Positions 1 through 7,599 are shown, counted from the first letter of the stretch. The stretch is 16,457 bases of DNA from Frankiales bacterium (GCA_025464695.1 JAODNQ010000078.1:1-16457), one strand, 5' to 3'. A program made the numbers and translations. Notes: generated from the letters alone by a model not told the origin.

Positions 1-3000
1 GCGCTGTCGCGGTGGGCCGACCGGCTCGGCACCCGGGACGGCGTGCGTGCGAGGGGTGCGGACCGGGCTCGCCGGCTCGGTGCCGGCGCTCTTGGCGGCC
101 CGGGGGCTCCGGACGGCGCGGGTGCGCACCGGGACGAGCGCCGGCTCGGGCTGGACCTGGAGCGCGGGCTCGGGGGGCAGGGTGCTGGAGGCGGTGGCGC
201 TCGAGGCGGTGGCGCCGGAGCGCGTGATGGCGACCTCGTCGGTGCCGAGGTAGCTGGCGACGACCTTCGGGTCCTCGCGGACCTCCGCCGGCGTGCCCTC
301 GGCGATGACGGCGCCGCGCTCCATCGCGTAGACCCGGTCGCACAGCCCCATGAGCAGGGGCATGTCGTGCTCGACGATGACGATCGCGCAGTCGAGCTCG
401 TCGCGGATCCGGCGCAGCAGCGGTCCGAAGGCCTCGGTCTCGCGCTGGGCGACACCGGCGGTCGGCTCGTCGAGCAGGATCACCTTCGGCCGGGCGGCCA
501 CCTGGGTGGCGAGGGCGCAGATGCGCCGGGTGCCGGTCGACAGCTCTCCGGCCAGGGTGTCGGCGTAGCGGCCGAGCCCCATCCGCTCGAGGATCACGGC
601 GGCCTGGGCCGCGCTCTCGCGCTGCGCCCGGACGGCCCACGGGGCGCGGACCATCGACGACAGCACCCCGACCTTGCGCTGGGCGCTGATCACCGACTGC
701 AGGGTCTCCCGCACGGTGAGGCCGGGGAACAGCTGCGCGGCCTGGAACGTGCGGCCGAGGCCGAGGGCGGCACGCACCTCCGACGGCAGCCCGGTCAGCT
801 CGACCCCGCCGAGGGAGATGCGGCCGGCCGAGGGCTCGTACACCCCGGAGATGGTGTTGATGAGCGTGCTCTTGCCGGCACCGTTGGCGCCGATGAGGCC
901 GACGATCTCGCCCTTGTGCACGGTGATGGAGGTGCCGTCGAGGGCCTTGAGGCCGCCGAAGCTGAGCTCGACCCCCTCGACCTCGAGCGCCGCCGCGTCG
1001 ACCGCGTCGGAGGCCTCCGCGCCGGCCACGACCTGCGCGGCCAGCCGGTCGAGGAACTTCTGCCACAGCCGCTGGACCGCCCCCGCGAGCCCGGTCGGGT
1101 TCTGCAGCAGCACCGCGACGATGCCCATCCCCGCGAAGAACAGGGTGAAGAAGGCCTGTCCGCCCTGGTCGCCGAGGACCTCGGTCAGCGCGTCGCCGAA
1201 CAGGGAGGTCAGCAGCGGCGTGAGGAACAGGGTGGGGATGTAGAGGGCGAAGGCCGCCGCCACGGCGCCGGCCACCGAGCCCAGACCGCCGATGACGGGG
1301 AGGGCGAGCAGCGACAGCGAGATGGCCGGGGAGAACTGGTCGGGCTGGACGGTGCGCCAGGCGTCGGCCCACAGGACGCCCGCCATGCCGCAGAAGAAGC
1401 CGCTGACGGCCAGCGTCGTCAGCTTCACCGTGGCGGGCGTGATGCCGTAGGAGGCGCTGGCGCGCTCGTCGTCGCGGACGGCGATCATGATGCGCCCGGG
1501 CACGCTGCGGCGCAGCTGCCGGGCGGCCAGGGCCAGCGCCGTGAGGGTGCCGAGGGACACGAAGTACACCGACAGCTGGGAGTCGCCCCCGAGGACGCCC
1601 CGCAGGATCGGGAGGGCCTCGACGTCGCGGGCCGAGGAGTCGGACCCGGTGAACCACGGCGTCCGGAACAGGTACTGGGCGCCGACGATGCTGAACCCGA
1701 GCGAGGTCACCGCGAGCGTGAAGCCCCGCACCCGGAGGGCGGGCAGGGCGATGAGGACCAGCACGAGGGCGCCGGCGCTGCCGGCGACGAAGAACAGCGG
1801 GACGACGCCGTAGCCCGCGGTCGACATGCGGGCGGCGACGTAGGCGCCGACGCCGACGACGGCGAAGTGGCCCAGGCTGAGCTGTCCGCCCCACCCGGTG
1901 ACCATGGTGAGCGACACCGCGATGATCGCGTAGATCATGATCAGCGACAGCTGGAACCGGTCGCCCTGGGTCTGGAAGGGCGGCAGGGCCGGCAGCAGGA
2001 GCGCCACGAGGAAGGCGCCGCCGCCGAGCAGGGCGGTGTAGCGGGTGGCGTAGAAGCGGTCGCGCACCGCTGGCGGGATCCGCAGCGGCGGCAGGTCGTC
2101 CACGGGCTTGCCGGTCGTGGCGAAGACCGAGCCGATCAGCCGGCCACGGGCGAAGATCACGCCGAGGACCAGGGCGAACACGACCAGGAGCGCGGTGCCG
2201 GCGTTCGACGTGACGCCGATCGTGAGCTGGTCGACGAGGCCGATGGCGAGGCCGCCGGCCAGCGCCAGCGGGATGGAGCTGAAGGCGCCGAAGGACGCGG
2301 CGCCGAGGGCGAGGAACAGCTGGGTCGGGCCGAGCGAGCCGGCGTTGAAGCCGCCCTGGGAGGGCGCCTGCAGGATGGCGCCGACGGCCGACAGCGCTCC
2401 CGCGATGCCCCAGGTGACGGCGCTGGTGAAGGAGGGCGAGATGCCGCACAGGCGGGCCCACTCCGGGTTGCCGGCCGCGGCGCGGATCATCTTGCCGATC
2501 AGCGAGAAGCGCAGCACCGCGGCCAGAGCGAGCACGAGCAGCGGGCACAGGACCGCCACCAGGATGTACTGGCTGCCGAGGTTGACGCCGCCCACGCTCA
2601 CCGTGGCGTCGAAGGGCAGCGGGTAGCCCTCGGTGATGATCTTCGCCTGGTCGGGCTTGAGGAACTCGAGGAACGTGAACGACAGCAGGATCTGGCTGAC
2701 ACCGACGCTCAGCAGCAGCAGGGCCACCGTCGAGGAGGTCCGCCGTCGCAGGGGCGCGACCAGCAGCCGGTCCGACGCCACGCCGACCCCGGCGCCGACG
2801 GCCAGGGCGAGCGGGAAGGCCAGCCAGTAGCTGAAGCCGAAGTCGACGACGAACTTGCCGAGCAGCAGCGCGGACAGCGCACCGAGCTGGCCGTGGGCCA
2901 GGTTGAGGAACCGGCTCGAGCGGTAGACCAGGACGATCCCGACGGCGGACATGCCGATGAGCAGTCCCTCGAGCACACCGAGGACGAGCGCGGACGCGGT

Positions 3001-3003
3001 CAC
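1..3003 (-). CDS. Fused LivH-LivM-LivG branched-chain-type ABC transporter (3' end beyond window)
   Basis: This protein would form most of an inner-membrane ABC importer of the branched-chain amino acid (HAAT) family. The 1001 visible codons hold three domains. A LivH-like permease covers about 1-300 and starts with the family pattern LVYRSSRFLNLAHGQ. A LivM-like permease covers about 325-640 and contains VTGWGGQLSLGH. A LivG-like ATPase covers about 675-920, with Walker A GANGAGKS (G705-S712), signature LSTGT (821-825) and Walker B LLDE (D845, E846). A Pro/Ala/Ser-rich tail of at least 75 residues follows and is still open at the window edge. E. coli makes these three parts as separate proteins. 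The GTG start at 3003 puts the first membrane segment where LivH has it. An in-frame GTG at 3021 is possible. No LivF or binding protein is adjacent inside the window. The substrate is not predictable, since family members carry amino acids, urea, short amides or aromatic acids. Confidence 0.93.
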   Translation of the reverse strand, partial: MTASALVLGVLEGLLIGMSAVGIVLVYRSSRFLNLAHGQLGALSALLLGKFVVDFGFSYWLAFPLALAVGAGVGVASDRLLVAPLRRRTSSTVALLLLSVGVSQILLSFTFLEFLKPDQAKIITEGYPLPFDATVSVGGVNLGSQYILVAVLCPLLVLALAAVLRFSLIGKMIRAAAGNPEWARLCGISPSFTSAVTWGIAGALSAVGAILQAPSQGGFNAGSLGPTQLFLALGAASFGAFSSIPLALAGGLAIGLVDQLTIGVTSNAGTALLVVFALVLGVIFARGRLIGSVFATTGKPVDDLPPLRIPPAVRDRFYATRYTALLGGGAFLVALLLPALPPFQTQGDRFQLSLIMIYAIIAVSLTMVTGWGGQLSLGHFAVVGVGAYVAARMSTAGYGVVPLFFVAGSAGALVLVLIALPALRVRGFTLAVTSLGFSIVGAQYLFRTPWFTGSDSSARDVEALPILRGVLGGDSQLSVYFVSLGTLTALALAARQLRRSVPGRIMIAVRDDERASASYGITPATVKLTTLAVSGFFCGMAGVLWADAWRTVQPDQFSPAISLSLLALPVIGGLGSVAGAVAAAFALYIPTLFLTPLLTSLFGDALTEVLGDQGGQAFFTLFFAGMGIVAVLLQNPTGLAGAVQRLWQKFLDRLAAQVVAGAEASDAVDAAALEVEGVELSFGGLKALDGTSITVHKGEIVGLIGANGAGKSTLINTISGVYEPSAGRISLGGVELTGLPSEVRAALGLGRTFQAAQLFPGLTVRETLQSVISAQRKVGVLSSMVRAPWAVRAQRESAAQAAVILERMGLGRYADTLAGELSTGTRRICALATQVAARPKVILLDEPTAGVAQRETEAFGPLLRRIRDELDCAIVIVEHDMPLLMGLCDRVYAMERGAVIAEGTPAEVREDPKVVASYLGTDEVAITRSGATASSATASSTLPPEPALQVQPEPALVPVRTRAVRSPRAAKSAGTEPASPVRTPRTHAVPGAEPVGPPRQR

Positions 3004-3044
3004 CTCGGGACCCCGGAGCACGGTCGTGCGGCGTTGGCGGGCAT
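3000..3044 (-). CDS. Putative 14-codon leader ORF coupled to the transporter
   Basis: Reading on the minus strand, GAGGAG lies four bases before an ATG at 3044. This opens a 14-codon frame (MPANAARPCSGVPR) that ends in TGA at 3002-3000. The TGA overlaps the GTG start of the transporter as GTGA. The transporter GTG has no convincing ribosome binding site of its own beyond a CGGGG run, so ribosomes finishing the leader could restart on the transporter. Termination-reinitiation at such overlaps is well known in actinobacteria. It could also be a chance ORF. The peptide resembles no family I know. Confidence 0.4.
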   Translation of the reverse strand: MPANAARPCSGVPR

Positions 3045-3078
3045 GTCGCTCCTCGAGAGGTCGGGCGGAGGGCAGGGC

Positions 3079-3150
3079 GCACAGTCCTTGTGCCGTGCGT
3101 CACACACGGTCAGGAGTTCGCCGTCCCGGCTCGGACTCCTGCACGGCACA
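3079..3150 (-). promoter_or_regulatory. Nested inverted repeats in the presumed 5' leader of the transporter
   Basis: A perfect 10-bp inverted repeat joins 3089-3098 (TGTGCCGTGC) to 3141-3150 (GCACGGCACA). Inside it, CAGGAGT (3111-3117) pairs with ACTCCTG (3135-3141), sharing base 3141. The 3' arm of the outer stem in the minus-strand RNA can instead pair with the next segment: GCACA 3079-3083 with TGTGC 3089-3093, over a 5-nt loop. The two folds exclude each other, as in attenuators and riboswitches. The element lies between the putative promoter and the leader ORF. I match it to no named riboswitch class, and an operator or chance pairing remains possible. Confidence 0.45.
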
Positions 3151-3170
3151 CGCAGGTTCTTGCGGCCGTG

Positions 3171-3187
3171 GTGACGGCGGTCACTCT
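3171..3187. promoter_or_regulatory. CRP/GlxR-like palindromic site 1
   Basis: The sequence GTGACGGCGGTCACTCT contains the perfect palindrome GTGAC-N4-GTCAC, equivalent to GTGA-N6-TCAC. A near copy (14 of 17 bases identical) lies at 3687-3703 before the amidase. Actinobacterial CRP/GlxR factors recognise TGTGA-N6-TCACA, and both sites keep the inner eight of those ten bases. The site overlaps the putative -10 of the minus-strand transporter, which suggests repression rather than activation. A different local regulator cannot be excluded. Confidence 0.55.
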
Positions 3188-3211
3188 GGCCCCCGACCAC
3201 GCTCGTGTCAA
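3183..3211 (-). promoter_or_regulatory. Putative promoter of the fused transporter
   Basis: On the minus strand a perfect -35 hexamer TTGACA (3211-3206) is followed after 17 bases by CAGAGT (3188-3183). The latter is a weak -10 that keeps A at position 2 and T at position 6. Transcription would start near 3175, giving a leader of about 130 bases before the short ORF. The -10 overlaps the CRP-like palindrome at 3171-3187. Confidence 0.45.
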
Positions 3212-3222
3212 CGGTGATGACA

Positions 3223-3254
3223 GGACAAGTCGGTCAGGGAGTGTCCGACTGTCC
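3223..3254. promoter_or_regulatory. Hairpin or inverted repeat in the divergent control region
   Basis: GGACAAGTCGG (3223-3233) faces CCGACTGTCC (3245-3254). This gives a 10-bp stem with one bulged A and an 11-base loop. Just before it, TGTCA (3206-3210) and TGACA (3218-3222) form a smaller repeat that overlaps the minus-strand -35 box. Either could be a regulator site for the divergent promoters. No function is assigned. The rest of 3255-3341 shows only a possible -10 for the next gene (TAACGT in GTTAACGT, near 3292-3298). Confidence 0.3.
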
Positions 3255-3341
3255 GCGACGCACCGACCCTCGACGCCCTCGCTCACCGCTGTTAACGTCA
3301 TCGCCGTTCACGCCCACACCTGCGACCGCGAGGAGGACGCC

Positions 3342-3641
3342 ATGAGCGTCGACGGCACCTGGAAGATCGACCTGAAGACCCCCATGGGCAAGGAGGCCGG
3401 CACGCTCGACCTCCGCACCGACGGCTCGTCGCTGACCGGCACCATGTCCAACAGCCAGGGCTCGCTGGAGATCTCCGACGGCTCGTCCGACGGCGACACC
3501 GCGACGTTCCAGGCGAAGGTGACCACGCCGATGCGGATGACGATGACGTGGGTCGCGAAGGTCGACGGCGACGCCATCAGCGGCACGGTGAAGCTCGGGA
3601 TGATGGGCAAGGCCAGCTTCAAGGGCTCTCGCGCCTCCTGA
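3342..3641 (+). CDS. Small beta-rich protein of unknown function (99 aa)
   Basis: The ATG start follows a strong GGAGGA ribosome binding site by about six bases. The 99-residue product has no signal peptide or membrane segment. It reads as alternating beta strands and turns, with recurring units such as GTWKIDLKTPMG, GTLDLRTDGSSLTGTM and AISGTVKLGMMGKASFKG. I recall similar small proteins of about 100 residues, with an opening G-W/T-W strand and a closing G-x-x-x-F-x-G strand, as uncharacterised conserved proteins in actinobacteria and proteobacteria. They look like a small beta barrel or sandwich, possibly lipid- or ligand-binding, but that is inference. It lies 115 bases before the amidase and may have its own promoter. 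Confidence 0.85.
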   Translation: MSVDGTWKIDLKTPMGKEAGTLDLRTDGSSLTGTMSNSQGSLEISDGSSDGDTATFQAKVTTPMRMTMTWVAKVDGDAISGTVKLGMMGKASFKGSRAS

Positions 3642-3673
3642 GCGCCGCCGGACCGACTCGAGGGTGAACGGCG

Positions 3674-3703
3674 TTGACAGCCGCCCGTGACCTGGGTCAC
3701 TCT
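3674..3703 (+). promoter_or_regulatory. Putative hydrolase-operon promoter with CRP/GlxR-like site 2
   Basis: A perfect -35 box TTGACA (3674-3679) is followed after 18 bases by CACTCT (3698-3703), a weak -10. The palindrome GTGAC-CTGG-GTCAC (3687-3700) fills the spacer and overlaps that -10. Including the trailing TCT, it matches the site at 3171-3187 in 14 of 17 bases. The position implies repression of the amidase-esterase-DLH operon by whatever factor binds both places. Confidence 0.5.
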
Positions 3704-3756
3704 CCCGCTGCCGAGCGGGGTCCCGCTGCCGGCTCCGCACTCCCCGTGGAGGACAC

Positions 3757-5175
3757 GTGTCCGACGACCTCACCTGGCTGCCCGCCTGGCGCCTCCGCGA
3801 GCTGATCGGCCGCAAGGAGGTGTCCTGCACCGAGGTGACGGACCACTTCCTCGGCCGGATCGAGGAGTTCGACCCGACCCTGCACGCGTTCGCCGAGGTC
3901 GACGTCCCCGGGGCCCGGCAGCAGGCCAAGCAGGCCGACGCGGCCGTGCTCGAGGGCGGCGACCTCGGCCCGCTGCACGGCATCCCGACGTCGGTGAAGG
4001 CGCACATCCGGGTCGAGGGGCTGCAGCTGCAGACCGGCGCGGGGCTGCAGACGTCGCGCTTCGACGATATCAGCGTGGAGCGGCTGCGCGCCGCCGGCGC
4101 CGTCGTCGTCGGCACCAACACCATGCTCGGCGCGGGAGGGGGCGGCGGGCTCGACCCCGACCACCCGGGTGTCTTCCGCCCGTTCAACTGGGACGCCGAG
4201 GCCCGCAGCCCCTGGGACACCACCCGGGTCCCGGGCTGGTCGTCGTCGGGCGGCGCGGCTGCTGCGGCTGCCGCCCTGCTGCCGGTCACCATCGGCTCGG
4301 ACGGCGGCGGGTCGACCCGCCTGCCCGCGGCCTACTCCGGCGTCGTCGGCCTGCACACCACCCGCGGCCTCATCCCGCACGTCGACTACGAGAAGCCGAC
4401 GATGATGCTGACGGCGAGCTACGGCCCGCTGGCCCGCGACGTCCGCGACGCCGCCCTGTTCACCCGGGCCATGAGCGGGCCGGACTACCGCGACTACGTC
4501 TGCCTGTCGGACGAGACGCCCGACCCCGTGGCCTCCCTCGACCAGGGCGTCGAGGGCATGCGCCTGGCCTGGACGGAGGACTTCGGGTTCGCCTCCCGCT
4601 ACGCCGGCCCCGACAGCGCCCGGATCACGGCGGTCGCCCGCGAGGCCGCGGCCGGGCTGCGCACGCTGGGCGCGACGCTCGAGACCACCGACGAGGTGTG
4701 GGAGGACCGCTCCCCCGACACCACGGCGTCCTGGCTGGCCGAGCCGGCGCTGTACGAGGTGATGGTGCAGGTCAACACCACCCCCGTCCCTCCCCCGGAC
4801 TACGACGCCTACAAGGCCTCCATCGAGTCGCGCGCCCGGAACTTCGCGCACTTCCAGGAGTTCTTCCGCCACCACGACGTGATCCTGTCCGTCACCGCGC
4901 AGCGGACCGCTCCCACCACCGAGCAGTGGGAGCGCGACTGGACCGTCGACGCCCACACCTTCCCGGGCCTGAGCTTCGCGCCCGCCTACTGCAGCCACAC
5001 GATGATCTTCAACTGGCTCGGCTTCCCGGCGGTCTCGGTGCCGTGCGGGTTCCTCGACGGGCTGCCCGTCGGCCTCCAGATCGCGTCCCTGCCCGGACGC
5101 GAGGACCTCGTCCTGCGCGTCGCCGCCGCCTTCCAGAAGGCGTTCCCGCGGGCCGAGCGCCCCACCCACAGCTGA
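3757..5175 (+). CDS. Amidase, amidase-signature family
   Basis: A 472-residue amidohydrolase that cleaves carboxamide (or occasionally ester) bonds to a carboxylate plus ammonia or amine, probably in the cytosol because no signal peptide is seen. The Ser-cisSer-Lys triad is readable: Lys81 in PTSVKAH, cis-Ser164 in WSSSGGAAAA, and nucleophile Ser186 in GSDGGGSTRLPAA. Length is typical for the family. The usual GGSSGG is altered to GWSSSGG, and a run of glycines (about 126-131) precedes it, so the substrate pocket probably differs from that of standard acetamidases or GatA. GatA is unlikely because no gatB or gatC is nearby. The GTG start follows GGAGG by four bases. It is the first gene of an operon with the esterase 13 bases downstream. 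The substrate is unknown. Confidence 0.93.
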   Translation: MSDDLTWLPAWRLRELIGRKEVSCTEVTDHFLGRIEEFDPTLHAFAEVDVPGARQQAKQADAAVLEGGDLGPLHGIPTSVKAHIRVEGLQLQTGAGLQTSRFDDISVERLRAAGAVVVGTNTMLGAGGGGGLDPDHPGVFRPFNWDAEARSPWDTTRVPGWSSSGGAAAAAAALLPVTIGSDGGGSTRLPAAYSGVVGLHTTRGLIPHVDYEKPTMMLTASYGPLARDVRDAALFTRAMSGPDYRDYVCLSDETPDPVASLDQGVEGMRLAWTEDFGFASRYAGPDSARITAVAREAAAGLRTLGATLETTDEVWEDRSPDTTASWLAEPALYEVMVQVNTTPVPPPDYDAYKASIESRARNFAHFQEFFRHHDVILSVTAQRTAPTTEQWERDWTVDAHTFPGLSFAPAYCSHTMIFNWLGFPAVSVPCGFLDGLPVGLQIASLPGREDLVLRVAAAFQKAFPRAERPTHS

Positions 5176-5188
5176 GCCAGGAGTCCTG

Positions 5189-6793
5189 ATGACCACGCTG
5201 ACCACCCCCACCACGCGGACCACCACCGAGCCCGTCGTCGAGACCAGCGGCGGCAAGGTCCGCGGCTACGCCAAGGACGGCGCCTACGGCTTCCGCGGCA
5301 TCCCGTACGGCGCCTCGACCACCGGCGCGGCCCGCTTCAAGCCGCCGACACCCGTCGAGCCCTGGACGGGAGTCCGTGACGCGACCGAGTTCGGGTTCTG
5401 GGCGCCGCAGGACCGGATCGTGCTGCCGCCGGAGATGAAGGACCACCCGATGGCCGTGTTCATGCGGCAGCGGCCCATGAGCGAGGACTGCCTGGTCCTC
5501 AACGTCTGGACCTCCGGGCTGGCGGGCTCCACGCCGAAGCCGGTCATCGTGAGCCTGCACGGCGGGGCCTTCCTGTCTGGCGCGGGCGACCTCGAGGCCG
5601 AGGGCCTGGCTGCCCGCGGCGACGTCGTCGTGGTCTCCGTGAACCACCGGCTCGGCCTGCTCGGGCACCTGTACCTGGCGGAGATCGGCGGCGAGGAGTA
5701 CGCGTCGTCGGGCAACGCGGCGACGCTCGACCTCGTCCTGGCGCTGGAGTGGGTACGCGACAACATCGCGGCGTTCGGCGGCGACCCCTCCCGGGTCATG
5801 ACGACGGGGTGCTCGGGCGGCAGCAGCAAGACGCTGGTGCTCATGGGCATGCCCTCGGCGAAGGGCCTGTTCTCCCGGGCCAACCCGATCGACGCACCGT
5901 TCATCAAGGCCTGCGAGCCCGAGGTCGCCACCCGCATCGCCGAGGAGACCCTCGCCGAGCTCGGGATCGGGCACTCCGAGCTGCACAAGCTCCACGAGCT
6001 CCCGTGGGAGCAGCTGCTCACCGCGCAGCACGTCGACATCGCCCGCATCCTGTCCGAGGGCGGCTCGCGGGACGAGTTCCTGCGCTACTACCCGGTGGTC
6101 GACGGGACCGTCCTGCCCGCGCACCCGTTCGACCCCGTCGCCAGCCCGCTGCAGCACGACGTCGCCATGCTCACCGGCTCGGCCAGCGACTCGATGACGA
6201 TGCTCATGCTGCAGGAGCCCTGGTACGGCACCCTCGACGAGGCGGGCCTGCGCGAGATCGCGGTCAAGCAGGTCGGCAGCGCAGCCGACGCCGTCCTCGC
6301 CGCCTACGAGGCCGACCGGCCGGACGCGACGCCCACCGAGGTCGCCTGCGCCGTCGTCACGGGCCGGGTGATGACCGCACGCACGATCGAGCTCGCCAGC
6401 CGCAAGGCCGCGAGCGGCACCGCCCCCGTCTACGTCTACCGCTGGCAGCACACCGCCGTCGGCATGGGCGGCATGGCAGGAGCGCGGCACGGCGGTGAGC
6501 TCCCCTTCGTGTTCAAGAACATCGGCAAGAAGGCCAGCGAGGGGTTCGGCGACTGGTCGCCGTTCGAGGGCGACCGTCCCGAGGACTTCCGGATGCAGGA
6601 GCTCGTCAGCGAGGCGTGGGTCCGGTTCGCCCACGACGGCGACCCGAACTCCGACGGGCTGCCGCACTGGCCCGCCTACTCCGCCGACACCCGGTCGACG
6701 ATGCTGTTCGGCGACCCTGTCCGGGTGGAGGACGACCCCGAGCCGGCCCTGCGCCAGGCCTTCGAGCAGGTCCCCGACGAGCGGTGGCCCTAG
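5189..6793 (+). CDS. Type-B carboxylesterase / para-nitrobenzyl-esterase-like
   Basis: A 534-residue alpha/beta hydrolase of the type-B carboxylesterase family, which hydrolyses carboxylic esters. Visible landmarks are the early GGKVRGY...FRGIPYG strand, SEDCLVLNVW (98-107), the oxyanion-hole HGGAF (124-128), the nucleophile elbow GCSGG with Ser209, and catalytic His434 in GARHGGELPFVF. The elbow has Cys where most members have Glu or Gln. The third triad residue is unusual: the normal GTNxDEG loop appears as GSASDSM (330-336), so Ser335 takes the Glu place and Asp334 may serve instead. No signal peptide is seen. The Thr-rich first 15 residues look disordered. The ATG start has AGGAG five bases upstream. 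It sits between amidase and DLH, consistent with a shared catabolic route. Confidence 0.93.
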   Translation: MTTLTTPTTRTTTEPVVETSGGKVRGYAKDGAYGFRGIPYGASTTGAARFKPPTPVEPWTGVRDATEFGFWAPQDRIVLPPEMKDHPMAVFMRQRPMSEDCLVLNVWTSGLAGSTPKPVIVSLHGGAFLSGAGDLEAEGLAARGDVVVVSVNHRLGLLGHLYLAEIGGEEYASSGNAATLDLVLALEWVRDNIAAFGGDPSRVMTTGCSGGSSKTLVLMGMPSAKGLFSRANPIDAPFIKACEPEVATRIAEETLAELGIGHSELHKLHELPWEQLLTAQHVDIARILSEGGSRDEFLRYYPVVDGTVLPAHPFDPVASPLQHDVAMLTGSASDSMTMLMLQEPWYGTLDEAGLREIAVKQVGSAADAVLAAYEADRPDATPTEVACAVVTGRVMTARTIELASRKAASGTAPVYVYRWQHTAVGMGGMAGARHGGELPFVFKNIGKKASEGFGDWSPFEGDRPEDFRMQELVSEAWVRFAHDGDPNSDGLPHWPAYSADTRSTMLFGDPVRVEDDPEPALRQAFEQVPDERWP

Positions 6794-6821
6794 CCGTGCT
6801 GCCTCGCACCGCGGCCCGCCC

Positions 6822-7598
6822 GTGACGGCCACCTCGAGCGACGTCGTGCTGCCGGCCGAGGAGCAGCCCGCGGACGTGCAGGGGGTCCCGGTCGTCGTGG
6901 GCGACGGCCTCCCGGCCGAGCTGTTCCTCCCCGACGGCACGGGCCCCTGGCCGGGCGTCGTGGTCGGCGCGGAGGCCTACGGACCCAACCACGCCACCCG
7001 GACGGTCGCGGCGGCGCTGGCTGCCCGCGGCTTCGCGGTGCTGCTCCCGGACTACTACCGGGGCAGCGGCCCGACCGACCGGGAGGACTACGACGACTTC
7101 ACCGGCGTGATGACTGCGATCGCCTCCCTCGACTTCCCCCGCGCCGCGCTGGACCTCGCCGCGGGCGTCGGGCACCTGGCCGGCCGCGACGACGTGGACG
7201 CCGCACGCGTCGGCGTCTGGGGCTACTGCACCGGGGCCACCCTCGCGCTGCTCGCCACCGTCCTGCGCCACGACGTCGCCGCGGCCGTGCTCTTCTTCCC
7301 GAGCCAGCCGCGCTTCCCCACGCACGACGACACCCGCCCGGTCGACCCCGTCGACCTGCTCTGGGCCGTCCGCGCCCCGACGCTGCTGCAGTACGGCAGC
7401 GAAGACATGGTCCTGCAGCCCGGCGACCTCGACGAGATCCGTCGTCGGGCGGAGGTGTGGGACGTCCCGCTCACGGTCGTCGAGCACCCGGGCGCCAACC
7501 ACGCGTTCAACGCGCCCCGGGGCCCGCTGCGCCACGACCGGGCGGACCGGGACGGGTGGGCCCGCGCGCTCGCCTTCGTCCAGCAGCACCTCGCCTGA
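6822..7598 (+). CDS. Dienelactone hydrolase family protein
   Basis: A 258-residue alpha/beta hydrolase with the Cys-Asp-His arrangement of dienelactone hydrolases: Cys136 in GYCTGA, Asp195 in YGSEDMV and His227 in GANHAFN. It also has Glu51 in GAEAYG, the glutamate that primes the cysteine in classical DLH. Such enzymes open lactones (carboxymethylenebutenolide in chlorocatechol breakdown) or cleave small esters. No chlorocatechol genes are present, so the classical substrate is not assumed. The GTG at 6822 lies 28 bases after the esterase stop and has no good ribosome binding site, so translation may depend on the upstream gene. A GTG in the VVLPAEE segment near 6843 is an alternative. The operon appears to end here. 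Confidence 0.88.
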   Translation: MTATSSDVVLPAEEQPADVQGVPVVVGDGLPAELFLPDGTGPWPGVVVGAEAYGPNHATRTVAAALAARGFAVLLPDYYRGSGPTDREDYDDFTGVMTAIASLDFPRAALDLAAGVGHLAGRDDVDAARVGVWGYCTGATLALLATVLRHDVAAAVLFFPSQPRFPTHDDTRPVDPVDLLWAVRAPTLLQYGSEDMVLQPGDLDEIRRRAEVWDVPLTVVEHPGANHAFNAPRGPLRHDRADRDGWARALAFVQQHLA

Positions 7599-7599
7599 C

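Noticed and set aside
43..3174. A 1043-codon open frame on the plus strand opposite the fused transporter
   Set aside because: It is codon-aligned antisense to a clear transporter gene. The product is a low-complexity Arg/Gly/Asp/Glu/Gln/Ala mixture with no domain, an expected by-product of high third-position GC.
3697..6940. Two long minus-strand frames (519 and 643 codons) opposite the amidase and esterase
   Set aside because: Both are antisense shadows without domain motifs or ribosome binding sites.
6822..7598. Chlorocatechol-pathway dienelactone hydrolase (clcD/tfdE)
   Set aside because: Family residues are present, but no ring-cleavage dioxygenase, cycloisomerase or maleylacetate reductase is nearby, so the specific name is not supported.
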